Positions 42,027-51,142 of a stretch of 64,000 bases of DNA are shown in pieces. Within the stretch, counting starts at the first letter, position 1. The number at the start of each line of letters is the position of its first letter. Source of the stretch: Gemmata massiliana (GTDB taxonomy: Bacteria > Planctomycetota > Planctomycetia > Gemmatales > Gemmataceae); NCBI RefSeq assembly GCF_901538265.1, contig NZ_LR593886.1:8267738-8331737 (forward strand), given 5' to 3'. The translations under genes were made by a program, and so were the position numbers. The notes under the pieces were generated by a model. That model made no database searches. It was not told where the DNA came from and was given only the letters and a program-made list of their open reading frames with translations.

Positions 42027-44348
42027 ATGCCGAAGCGGAAGGGCGAGCCCAAGCCTCAAGGGACTGGCGCGGTTAAGTCGAAGCCGGCAGCGGTCAAGAA
42101 GACCGCAACCAAGGCGACGGCCGCGCCGCGCACCAAACCGAAACCATCTCCCAAACCCACACCCCGCGCGAAGCCGTCGGCTGCACCCGTTCCCCTGGCG
42201 CGCCCGGCGGCGAGTAGCGCCGAGCGCGACCGGCTCGCGAACGCTTCTCGACTGCGGAGCGACACCAAGCGCGAGGCCGGGCCGTGCCCGGACATTATGG
42301 ACCCGGACCGTCGGGGGGCGTGCAGCCGGGCGCTCCGGCTGTTCTGCGAGACCTACGCCCCGCAAGCGTTCTCGATGGGGTGGAGCGAGGCGCACTTGCG
42401 CGCGATCGCTCGGATCGAGGAGGCCACGACCCGGGGCGCCCTGTTCGCGTTCGCCATGCCCCGCGGGTCGGGCAAGACCACGATCAGCCGCATGGGCGCG
42501 CTCTGGGCCACGCTCAACGCGGTGTGCCGGTACGCGTTCGTGATCGGAGCCACCGCGGACAAGGCCGGGGACTCGCTCACCGCGATCAAGACCCTGATCC
42601 GGTTCTCCGAGGCGCTCGCGCTCGATTACCCCGAGGTGTCGCACTACGCCCGCGCGCTGGGCGGGATCGCGAACCGGGCCAGCGGGCAAACGTGCGACAG
42701 CGTGTCCACGCTGATCGAGTGGTCGAGTGACGGGATCGTGTTCCCGACCGTGCCGCCGCCGGAGAACTGGCCCCGGCACTGGCCCCTGCGCGCCGACGGG
42801 ATGGTGCCCACGTCGGGCATCGTGATCGCGACCAGCGGGCTCACCGGGGACGGGCTGCGGGGCTCGCTCAAGGCCCTCACCACCGGCGAGATGGTGCGCC
42901 CCGACTTCGTGCTCCTGGACGACCCGCAGACGCCCGAGAGCGCGCGGTCGAAGACCCAGAACGTGGTGCGCGAGCAGCTCGTGAGCGCCGACGTGCTCGG
43001 GATGGCGGGCCCCGGGAAGAAGATCGCGGCCGTGATGCCGTGCACCGTGATCGAGCCCGGCGACATGGTGGACCACCTGCTCGACCGCAAGAAGCACCCG
43101 CTCTGGCGCGGGGAGCGCACCGGCATCCTGCGCTCGCTCCCGCGGAACCTCACCGCGTGGGACGGGTACTTCGAGGAGTACGCCCGGTGCGCGCAGCTCG
43201 AACCGCCCGACTTCACGGACTCGAACGCCTACTACGTCGCCCACCAGGTCGAGCTCGAAGAAGGTGCCGAGGCGAGTTGGGACGAGCGCAAAGATCCCGA
43301 GGACATCAGCGCGATCCAGCACGCGATGCACCTGCGGTTCCGCGACCCGTTCGCGTTCGCGGCCGAGTACATGAACGACCCGAAGCCGCTCCACGCGGTC
43401 GCGGCGTCCGTGCTCGACCCGGACCAGCTCGCCAAGAAGGTCACGAACCTGCCCCGGCTCGCGGTCCCGCGCTCGTGTACGCGACTGACGGCGTTCGTGG
43501 ACGTCGGGGAGCACGTGCTCTGGTACGCGGTGGTCGCGTGGGACGAGCGCTTCGGCGGGAGCGTGATCGACTACGGCCCGTACCCGGACCAGACTCGCCT
43601 GTACTTCGCCGCGGCCGACGCGCGCCCGACCCTCTCGACGCTGCCCGGGATGGACAAGATCCCGCTGGAGGCGGTGATCTACGCCGGGCTCACCGCGGTC
43701 ACGGATCGGATCTTGGGCCGCAAGTACGTGCAGGAGGAGACCGGGACCGAGCTTCATGTCGAGCGGTGCCCGATCGACGCGAACTACGGGCCGCTCACGG
43801 ACCTCGTGTACGACTTCTGCCGGCGCTCCAAACACGCCGGCGCCCTGCTCCCGTCGCACGGCAAGTACATCGGCCCGAAGGCCACCCCGATCGCGAACTG
43901 GAAGCGCCTGGACGGGGAGCAGATCGGCCCGGGGTGGCGCATCTCGACCGCGGAAACCGGGAAGCGCGGGCGCAAGGTGGTGTTCGACACGAACAAGTTC
44001 AAGTCGTTCGTGGCCGAGCGGTTCCGGACCCCGCGCGGGGCGCCCGGGTGCCTCCAGTTGTTCGCTGCGAGCCAAGCCGAGCACCAACTGTTCGCGGACC
44101 ACTGCGCCGCCGAATACCCGAAGCCCCGAGACCCGGGAGCCGCGGGGTACGAGGTCGATGAGTGGGTGGCCCGATTGAACCGGGACAACCACTGGTGGGA
44201 CTGCGTGGTCGGGGCCACGGTCGCGGCGAGCATCCTGGGCCTGCGCTGGGACGCCGGGGCCGCGGCCGGCGCCCCGCCGGTGGTGGTCACGCGCAAAAAG
44301 GTCCGCTTGTCCGACAAGTTCCGCGAGAAACACGGAGTGAACTACTGA
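42027..44348 (+). CDS. Phage terminase large subunit
   Basis: The protein has an unusual Lys/Pro/Ala-rich tail (residues 1-65, KPKPSPKPTPRAKPS) and then a terminase ATPase. Walker A is 'AMPRGSGKTTISR' at 143-155, and Walker B with catalytic acid is 'PDFVLLDDPQTP'. The C-terminal half carries the nuclease part, with acidic residues in 'TAFVDVGEHVLWYAVVAWDE' and 'KSFVAERFRTP'. At 773 residues it is long for the family, close to GpA-like terminases. It packages DNA into proheads. No small subunit is recognised upstream; the basic N-terminal tail may supply DNA binding. Its stop overlaps the next start. Confidence 0.9.
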   Translation: MPKRKGEPKPQGTGAVKSKPAAVKKTATKATAAPRTKPKPSPKPTPRAKPSAAPVPLARPAASSAERDRLANASRLRSDTKREAGPCPDIMDPDRRGACSRALRLFCETYAPQAFSMGWSEAHLRAIARIEEATTRGALFAFAMPRGSGKTTISRMGALWATLNAVCRYAFVIGATADKAGDSLTAIKTLIRFSEALALDYPEVSHYARALGGIANRASGQTCDSVSTLIEWSSDGIVFPTVPPPENWPRHWPLRADGMVPTSGIVIATSGLTGDGLRGSLKALTTGEMVRPDFVLLDDPQTPESARSKTQNVVREQLVSADVLGMAGPGKKIAAVMPCTVIEPGDMVDHLLDRKKHPLWRGERTGILRSLPRNLTAWDGYFEEYARCAQLEPPDFTDSNAYYVAHQVELEEGAEASWDERKDPEDISAIQHAMHLRFRDPFAFAAEYMNDPKPLHAVAASVLDPDQLAKKVTNLPRLAVPRSCTRLTAFVDVGEHVLWYAVVAWDERFGGSVIDYGPYPDQTRLYFAAADARPTLSTLPGMDKIPLEAVIYAGLTAVTDRILGRKYVQEETGTELHVERCPIDANYGPLTDLVYDFCRRSKHAGALLPSHGKYIGPKATPIANWKRLDGEQIGPGWRISTAETGKRGRKVVFDTNKFKSFVAERFRTPRGAPGCLQLFAASQAEHQLFADHCAAEYPKPRDPGAAGYEVDEWVARLNRDNHWWDCVVGATVAASILGLRWDAGAAAGAPPVVVTRKKVRLSDKFREKHGVNY

Positions 44349-44659
44349 TGAGTACGGGTGACGCGCGCAAGAAGACGCGGACCAAGGGGGCGTACTGTGC
44401 CGACTGTCGTGGACACCGGATGCACACGATCCGGCTGTGCCGATCTCCGAACGGCGCCGTCACGCGAGATTTGGTATGCAGCGGGTGCGAGACCATAACG
44501 CGATTCGGGCTGAGTTGTCCGAAGTGCGGGGATGTGCGCCTCAAAACCGAGTATACCCGTCACCGCGGCGGGATGACTATGCGGGTTAAAAGTTGCCGCG
44601 GGTGCGGACACAGGATACGAACGAGAGAAACTGTCGAATCAGGATCAGTATTAAATTAA
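44348..44659 (+). CDS. Double zinc-ribbon protein next to terminase
   Basis: ATG 44348 overlaps the terminase stop (TGATG). The 103-residue protein has four CxxC pairs: 'CADC', 'CSGC', 'CPKC' and 'CRGC'. The second half (CPKCGDVRLKTEY ... KSCRGCGHRIRTRETV) resembles NrdR or Ogr/Delta zinc ribbons. It could be a late-gene activator or a terminase partner. No ATP-cone is present, so it is not NrdR. Confidence 0.65.
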   Translation: MSTGDARKKTRTKGAYCADCRGHRMHTIRLCRSPNGAVTRDLVCSGCETITRFGLSCPKCGDVRLKTEYTRHRGGMTMRVKSCRGCGHRIRTRETVESGSVLN

Positions 44660-46384
44660 TTATTGTTTATTTTCAACAATTTTTCTTACAAAATCTCTGG
44701 CTTGATCGTACTCTGACTTATTGAGATCTACATTCTCCAATACATTATTTACCCATAGTGGCCCGTGGTTGCCGATGCTTTTCACCCAGCCTTCAACTTC
44801 GCCAACCGGAACAATATACAGCCCAGATTTTTCAAGAATGCTAAACAACTGGTTTGCGTGGTTTGTAGCATCTCCACTGGGAATATACGGTCTACCAATG
44901 CATTTTGCTTCTGTCCAAGGCGAAGATCGTTTAAGTTCGTTCTCGATTTTTCTTCGATCTGCCGAAGGAAGTGTAGGCGACGAGATTGAGTTCAGGATAT
45001 TAAGTATCTCCTTCTTCAAATCCTCCATATCTAGAGATGGCTTCTTCTTATCAATTTCCGTCTTGACTACACGCCAGTGTTTTTCGATTTCTGACCACTG
45101 CGCACCTAGCTTGTCACATAAACTCTTAAGTGGCTCGGCATTATTTAATATGTCAAAATCGGCAACCACTGCAATCGGAACGCCAAGCTTGCGAAGAGCC
45201 TCTACAACCATAGGCAATCGCGACTTGCCACCGCAGTGAGCAAACATAACGTCCGGACGACGAAGTTCTTTGCCATTTTGAGACCAAAGTGTATCAAGAA
45301 TCGCCGCGTAGAACCTGTTGTCCGAATCACCTTCGCACAAAATCACTTTCTCATGAAAAATGCCATCAAGAATATTAGAATACCTAATAAGAGGATCATT
45401 CCAATATTCTCTAATTCTCTCCGCGTTTAATTCTCTTATTTCTGTTGTATTATTTCCTCTCTGTAGTCGCAGGATGCGGAGTCTTGAGGTGTTCTCATCA
45501 AGCAGGCCTCGCAGAATATCTCCACTGTGTGTCGCAACAAAGAGCTGGACATCCCGCTCTTGCTCGCGAGCTAAAATGCGCCCAAGGAGCCGGCACTGCG
45601 GGGGATGCAAAAAAGCCTCAGGCTCGTCCAGAAGAACAATTGAAGCCTCCGGAGCAAAGAGATTTATAATCACTCCGGCGAAGCTTCGGACACCATCCCC
45701 TTCACTCGATAACACGGGTCAGTTCTCAACCATCTCAACATACCTTCTACTCACGCGGTCAGAGCCATCATTGCAAACTGGCCGCTTTCCTACATGGAGT
45801 ACAATGTCTTCGCCCGCTCCGTGATTGACTATCAGATCGTTTCCAAATGCCTCTCGGAATAACGAGCTTATACGCTTCTCGAAATTATCATCAGTCGTCA
45901 TGTATTGAATTGGAACATACGGCTTAGAAGTCACTCGTATACGTTTGACTGGGTCCGCAGCCGTCAACCTTTCGATTGTGGTGACTTGGCGGCATAGGAA
46001 ATCCGCAAATACTTTAAATTTCTTGCTGCCCCACATCCCTCCGAGATGGCTAGTATGCGTCGAGCCGTCCCGCCTGTATGATAGATATCCGCTTTCTGCT
46101 GGCGTTATCGAGGATAATATCATGTTCTCAAAATCATCCTTTGTCCCTTGGTAATCAATTGTCACCGATGTCACAGGAGCGATGAGTCGCTTGGTATCGC
46201 CATGAGAAATAAATGACGAAATCCCCTTTAGTGTTGCGCTTTTTCCAGATCCATTTGGCCCGACAATTACAACTATATCATTTGGCTTGAATTCAATATT
46301 AACATTTGAATTAAATGCAATATTTTTAACACTACTTTTTAAAGATCCAATGTTTCTTAGACCAATTTGTTCATTAAAAATTAA
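44660..46384 (-). pseudogene. OLD-family ATPase/TOPRIM nuclease broken by an in-frame TGA
   Basis: One frame runs from 46384 to 44660. It encodes 'DIVVIVGPNGSGKSATLKG' (Walker A), later 'SSEGDGVRSFAGVIINLFAP', 'ASIVLLDEPEAFLHPPQ' (Walker B with signature), 'LFVATHSGDIL' (switch His), and a TOPRIM domain: 'KVILCEGDSDNRFYAAIL' (E..GxxD) and 'AVVADFDILN' (DxD). This is the OLD/GajA architecture. A single TGA at 45719-45721 interrupts it between 'EMVEN' and 'PVLSSEGDG', and no ATG, GTG or TTG precedes the Walker A in frame (ATT only). The gene is AT-rich, opposite in strand to the structural genes and lacks a UvrD-type partner. It is probably a decayed anti-phage cargo gene. Confidence 0.8.
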
Positions 46385-46723
46385 TTAAAAACACTTCCGA
46401 GTAAATGACTGAAAGTCCTACTCTCACTAGAAGCGACTGAAAATTTCCACCAGCGGAAAGTCTCAAGGCGTCGCCTAAATGCAGGGTTTCAAGACTACCA
46501 GAAAGGGGAAACAGACGAAGAAAAAAGCCAGTTCCACTTGTCCATAATTTTTACTTGAAGGAATCGCATGTACCACCGAAATCGCAATTCTGTTTCGCAT
46601 CCAACTGCTGTACACATCTCACCAAACCACATCTACACTGCCCATCCCGGCGTAGACCCCGCGCCCCCGCGTGCTTCAAAGTGAACGTGTAACCGTTCGC
46701 TGACGTTGCCGCCGGGGGCTACC
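46385..46723. other. AT-rich gap between the OLD-like gene and the head genes
   Basis: This 339-bp stretch has no supported gene. It should hold the promoter of the leftward OLD-like gene and possibly the late promoter for the rightward head operon. I cannot pick a clear -35/-10 pair. Confidence 0.4.
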
Positions 46724-46960
46724 GTGGCCGATCCTACCGATCTCACTGAGACGATCGCCGCCGAATCGCAGCTCCCCGCGTCCTCGACCAGTGACGGCCA
46801 GTCCGCCACCGGGCAGCCGCTCGACAAGCTCGTCGCGGCCGACAAGCACCTCGGGACCAAAGCCGCTCTCTCCGGGACCAACGCCAAGGGCGGCCCCCGG
46901 TCCGGGTGGCGCGGGCTCCGGGCCGCGCGCCCGCTCATGCCCGGGGGAGGCCCCGAGTGA
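46724..46960 (+). CDS. gpW-like head-tail joining protein
   Basis: The GTG at 46724 (VADPTDLTETIAAESQLPAS) is preferred over the upstream TTG. The 78-residue protein has an acidic N-terminal helix, 'GQSATGQPLDKLVAADKHL' and a basic end. Size, position directly before the portal gene and the '..sv.g.s....l..li.ad..l' pattern fit the gpW family, which closes the portal ring. The TGA overlaps the portal GTG. Confidence 0.6.
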   Translation: MADPTDLTETIAAESQLPASSTSDGQSATGQPLDKLVAADKHLGTKAALSGTNAKGGPRSGWRGLRAARPLMPGGGPE

Positions 46961-48483
46961 GCGCACTCATGCGCGCCGGCGAACCCACGCCCGGCAAGAT
47001 CACGATCGTCGACCACAACGGCCGACCGTTCCGCTCCGAGCGCACCGTCACCCGGCGCGCGAGTTACGACGCCGCGCGCACCGACAACGAGAACAAGAAA
47101 CACTTCGCGCCGGCCGACGACCTGGCGGCGGTCGGGCAGCTCACACCCGAGGTCCGGCGCGTGCTCCGCAAGCGCACCCGGCACGAGGTGCTCAACAACT
47201 GTTACGCGGCCGGGATCGTCCGCACGCTCGTCACCGACACCGTGGGCACCGGGGCGCGGCTCCAGATGCTCACCGACGACGACGCGCTGAACCGGTCCGT
47301 CGAGGACCTGTGGCGCGTGTGGGCGGCCGCGGCCGACTGGCCCCTCACCTCGCGCGTCCTGTGCGGGGTCGAGATCGTCGCCGGCGAGTGCTTCGGCGTG
47401 TTCCGGGACTCCAAGCGCCTCGAACGGCTCGGGCTGCCCGTGACGCTCGACGTGCGGCTCATCGAGCCCGACCAGGTCGCGCACCCGGCGGGTTATTACC
47501 CGCTCGGCAACACGAACGGCGACGACGGGATCGAGTGCGACGAGGACGGCGACCCGACCACCTACCTGATCCTGAAAAAGCACCCGGGTGACCCGCGCTC
47601 ATTGTGGGTCACCGGTCAAGCCGACCGGGTGGACGCGCGGAACGTGCTCCACTGGCTCCGGCCCGAGCGCCCGGGCCAGCTCCGGGGCGTGACGATGCTC
47701 ACGCCCGCGCTCCCGATCCTGGCCCAGCTCCGCCGGTTCACGACCGCCACGCTCACCGCGGCCGAGGTCGCGGCCCTGCTCGCCGGCGTGCTCGAACTGC
47801 CCGACGGGAACCTGGACCCGAACGGCCCGGAAGACGACGACACCCCGGTCGCGATGGACACGATCCCGCTCGTGCGCGGGATGCTCTTGACGGTCCCGGG
47901 CGGAGCGAAGGTCACCCAGTTCAAGCCCGAGCAGCCGACCACGAACCACGACATGTTCGTCGCGACCAAGCTGCGCGAGATCGGGCGGGCGATCGACATG
48001 CCGTTCGGGAAGGTGGCCGGGGACCACTCGCGCTACAACTACTCGTCGGGCCGGATGGACGACGGCCCGTACTGGCACGGCCGCGACATCCACCGCCAGG
48101 GCCTCGAAGCGAAGGTGTTCGACCCGGCCCTGTACCGGTGGTTCGAGTTCGCCAAGTTCGCGATCCCGAAGCTCATCGGGTACGAGGGCCAGTGGTGGAA
48201 GCTCCGGCACCGGTGGCAGTACGACGCGCGCCCGGTCACGGACCCGGTGAAGGACGCCTCGGCCGACGAGCTGAACCTGACCAACGGGGCCGACACGCTC
48301 GCCGCGATCGCGGCCCGGGACGGGGTCAGTGAGGAAGAACTGGTCATCGCGCGGAAGCGCACTTACGACCTGTTCGTGAAACACGGGCTGCCGCTCCCGC
48401 CCTGGATGGTGGGCACTCAGGCGCCGGCCCGGACCACCACGGACGAACCGGCGCCCGCACAGGAGGGCACACGTGCGGCCTGA
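46957..48483 (+). CDS. Phage portal protein, lambda family
   Basis: A GTG at 46957 has GGGGGAGG upstream; a nearby ATG at 46969 is the alternative. The 508-residue protein has 'RASYDAARTDNENKKHF' at the start, 'RHEVLNNCYAAGIVRTLVTD', 'VEIVAGECFGVFRD' and 'DMPFGKVAGDHSRYNYSSGR', all typical of lambda gpB-type portals (PF05136). The final 40 residues are a Pro/Ala-rich tail. It forms the dodecameric DNA entry ring. It overlaps the next gene by 11 bases. Confidence 0.92.
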   Translation: MSALMRAGEPTPGKITIVDHNGRPFRSERTVTRRASYDAARTDNENKKHFAPADDLAAVGQLTPEVRRVLRKRTRHEVLNNCYAAGIVRTLVTDTVGTGARLQMLTDDDALNRSVEDLWRVWAAAADWPLTSRVLCGVEIVAGECFGVFRDSKRLERLGLPVTLDVRLIEPDQVAHPAGYYPLGNTNGDDGIECDEDGDPTTYLILKKHPGDPRSLWVTGQADRVDARNVLHWLRPERPGQLRGVTMLTPALPILAQLRRFTTATLTAAEVAALLAGVLELPDGNLDPNGPEDDDTPVAMDTIPLVRGMLLTVPGGAKVTQFKPEQPTTNHDMFVATKLREIGRAIDMPFGKVAGDHSRYNYSSGRMDDGPYWHGRDIHRQGLEAKVFDPALYRWFEFAKFAIPKLIGYEGQWWKLRHRWQYDARPVTDPVKDASADELNLTNGADTLAAIAARDGVSEEELVIARKRTYDLFVKHGLPLPPWMVGTQAPARTTTDEPAPAQEGTRAA

Positions 48484-50920
48484 ACTGAACACGCTCACCG
48501 TTCCGACGTTCCCGCGCGCCACCGACTACGCGGGCGTGTGGGCGATCGAGCCGTCGGCCGGGGCCGCGCTCTGGTCCCTCGCTCAGCGAATGGACCTCGC
48601 GGCCCACGTGTCCGCGGCCGAGTCGCCGAAACTGGCCGCGGCCGAGCCGTACCAGACGGTCAAGGCGGGCGCGGGCCAGCAGATCGCGGTGATCCCGATC
48701 GCCGGGGCGCTGATGAAGGCCCAGGGCTCGATGTCGAGCGCGACCAGCACGGTCGCGGCCCGGCGCGCGGTGCGCAAGGCCGCGGCCGACCCCGACGTGT
48801 CCGCGATCCTGCTCCACGTCGACAGCCCCGGGGGTACAGTCAGCGGCACCGCGGACCTCGCGGCCGACGTCAAGGCCGCCTCGAAGCAGAAGCCCGTGTG
48901 GGCGTTCGCCGAGGACTTGTGTGCGTCCGCCGCGTACTGGATCGCGTCCCAGGCGGACCAGATCTTCGCGAACACCGCGACCGCGATGATCGGGTCCATC
49001 GGCACGCTCGCCGTCGTTTACGACCTGAGCGGCGCGGCCGAGCAACAGGGCATCAAGGCGCTCGTGTTCGGCACCGGGCCGATCAAGGGCGCCGGCACCC
49101 CGGGTGCGCCGGTTACCGAGGAACAGCAGGCGTACTTCCGCGATCTGGTCGAGGGCTCACAGAAGTCGTTCGACGCGGCCGTGCAAAAGTCCCGGGCGCT
49201 CACCGACAAGCAACTGGCGGCGGCGAAGACGGGCGGGGTGTTCGGGGCGCCCGAGGCCCTCGAGCGCAAGCTCATCGACGGCATCCAGTCGTTCGACCAG
49301 ACCGTCGCCGGGCTCGCCGCGGAGGCGCGCCGGGCCAACCGATCGAGTACCACCCGGGCCACCGGCCCGATCCCTGACCGGAGTGCAGCCGTGGAAGAGA
49401 ACGTCGTCCCCACCCAGACCGCGGCCGGCACCGTGCCCACGGTCGTCGTGGCCCAGGTTCCCGCGCCGAGCGCGAATGATCCGATCGCGCTGATGCGGCA
49501 ACAGGCCGCGGCCGAGGTCGAGCGGATCAGCGGGATCAACCGCGTGTGCGGCACGAACACGACCCTCGCGGCGCAAGCGATCCGCGAGGGGTGGGCCGTC
49601 GAGCGGGCCGAGCTGAGCGCCCTGCGCGCGTCGCTCGCGAGTGGCGTGTCGGCCGCGAACCCGCACGCGGGACCGGCCCTGAACTTCGGGCGCGGGCGCT
49701 GGCGCATGGGCGCCGAAGCAGCTCCCGGCGTGTCCGCGTCCGAGGCCCTCGAAGCGGCGCTCCGGATGACGCTCGGGCGCAACGTCGATCGCGACTACCG
49801 GGCCGAAGTGTGCCAGGCCGCCCACGAGAGCTTCCGCAACTTCGGGCTGCAGCAGGTATTGATGCTGGCCGCGATCCAGAACGGGTACCCGGGCTCGCCG
49901 GGCGAGCGCGTCACGGGATCGAACCTGCGCGCGGTTTTAAAGGCCGCGTTCACCGGGAGCGACGGGAGCGTCGACCTACGCGCCGCCGGCGTCTCGAACA
50001 TCTCCATGTCGGGCATTCTCGGGAATGTGGCGAATAAGGAGCTGTTGTCAGGCTACGTGGAAGAGGACATGACGTGGAAGGAGATCGCCGCCGTGAAGTC
50101 GGTGTCGAACTTCCAGCAGGTCACGAGCTACCGGATGCTCGACGACATGGAATACGAGGAGCTCGGGCCGGACGGGAAGATCAAGCACGGGACCGCGGGC
50201 CAGGAGAGCTACACCCGGCAAGCCCGCACGTACGCCAAGATGTTCACTTTGGCGCGCACCGACATCATCAACGACGACCTGGGCGCGTTCGATGACATCC
50301 GCACCCGGCTCGGGCGCGGCAGCTCCAAGAAGTTCAACAAGATCTTCTGGGCCAAGTTCATCAACAACGCCACGTTCTTCACCGCGGGGCGCACCAACTA
50401 CATCTCGGGTTCGACCACGAACCTGGGCACCGACGGCGTGGGCCTCGGGCTGGGCGTGCAGGCGTTCCGCAAGATGAAGAGCCCGAGTGCCGACGGCACC
50501 AAGGCGGTCAACGCGGACACCCAGAACCCGGTCGGTTCGGCCCCGGGCGGGCGCCCCGAGATCCTGCTCGTGCCCCCGGAACTGGAGGGCATCGCAGAGG
50601 TTCTGTACCGGAACCAGAACCTGGGCGCGGTCGCGTCGAACACGGCCAACATCTATGCGAACAAGTACCGCCCGGTGGTCGCGTGGCAGCTCTCGGACCC
50701 GGCGTACACCGGGTACTCGGCGACCGCGTGGCACCTGCTCAACAACCCCGCGTACCTCGCGGCCGTGGTGGTCTCGTTCCTCAACGGGAACATGAGCCCG
50801 ACGGTCGAGAGCGCGGACGCGGACTTCGACGAGCTCGGGGTCCGGTTCCGCGGGGTCCACGACTTCGGGTGCGACCAGGCCGAGTACCTGGCCGGGGTCA
50901 AGAGCAAGGGCGCCGCGTAA
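48473..50920 (+). CDS. Prohead protease (S49) fused to scaffold and major capsid protein
   Basis: A GTG at 48473 follows AGGAGGG and overlaps the portal gene. Residues 65-290 are a SppA/S49-type peptidase: 'IAVIPIAGALMK', 'AILLHVDSPGGTVSG', catalytic Ser152 in 'DLCASAAYWIAS' and 'GSIGTLAVVYD'. A linker of about 130 residues, Ala-rich and probably helical (LMRQQAAAEVERISGINRV), is the scaffold part. Residues from about 450 to 815 form the coat protein (LARTDIINDDLGAFDDIRTR, ILLVPPELEGIAEVLYRN, FRGVHDFGC). Protease-capsid fusions are known in Mu-like phages. Proteolysis would release the coat subunit during maturation. Confidence 0.9.
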   Translation: MRPELNTLTVPTFPRATDYAGVWAIEPSAGAALWSLAQRMDLAAHVSAAESPKLAAAEPYQTVKAGAGQQIAVIPIAGALMKAQGSMSSATSTVAARRAVRKAAADPDVSAILLHVDSPGGTVSGTADLAADVKAASKQKPVWAFAEDLCASAAYWIASQADQIFANTATAMIGSIGTLAVVYDLSGAAEQQGIKALVFGTGPIKGAGTPGAPVTEEQQAYFRDLVEGSQKSFDAAVQKSRALTDKQLAAAKTGGVFGAPEALERKLIDGIQSFDQTVAGLAAEARRANRSSTTRATGPIPDRSAAVEENVVPTQTAAGTVPTVVVAQVPAPSANDPIALMRQQAAAEVERISGINRVCGTNTTLAAQAIREGWAVERAELSALRASLASGVSAANPHAGPALNFGRGRWRMGAEAAPGVSASEALEAALRMTLGRNVDRDYRAEVCQAAHESFRNFGLQQVLMLAAIQNGYPGSPGERVTGSNLRAVLKAAFTGSDGSVDLRAAGVSNISMSGILGNVANKELLSGYVEEDMTWKEIAAVKSVSNFQQVTSYRMLDDMEYEELGPDGKIKHGTAGQESYTRQARTYAKMFTLARTDIINDDLGAFDDIRTRLGRGSSKKFNKIFWAKFINNATFFTAGRTNYISGSTTNLGTDGVGLGLGVQAFRKMKSPSADGTKAVNADTQNPVGSAPGGRPEILLVPPELEGIAEVLYRNQNLGAVASNTANIYANKYRPVVAWQLSDPAYTGYSATAWHLLNNPAYLAAVVVSFLNGNMSPTVESADADFDELGVRFRGVHDFGCDQAEYLAGVKSKGAA

Positions 50921-51142
50921 GCGCCCGCTGGTCCCGGCCCGTCACCCGTTCCACCGAGAGGTTCCGATGCTGACTCCGCTTTCGAGGCTCCGCGACGCGC
51001 GGGGCAGTAACCCCCGGGCCGCGGCCGTGCCCGTGTTCGCCGGCGACCTGCAGGACGTGGCCGCGCAACTCGACCCGAAGGACCAGGTCGTGTCCGCGTG
51101 CCTGAAACTCGCGCTCCCGGCCGAGCGCCCGGGGATTCAGCT

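Noticed and set aside
41907-44333. An 808-codon minus-strand frame opposite terminase
   Set aside because: Antisense shadow of the terminase gene; repetitive Arg/Val/Leu/Glu composition and no motif.
44660-46384. Full Gabija system
   Set aside because: Only the GajA-like ATPase-TOPRIM protein is present, it is interrupted, and no UvrD-type GajB gene lies next to it.
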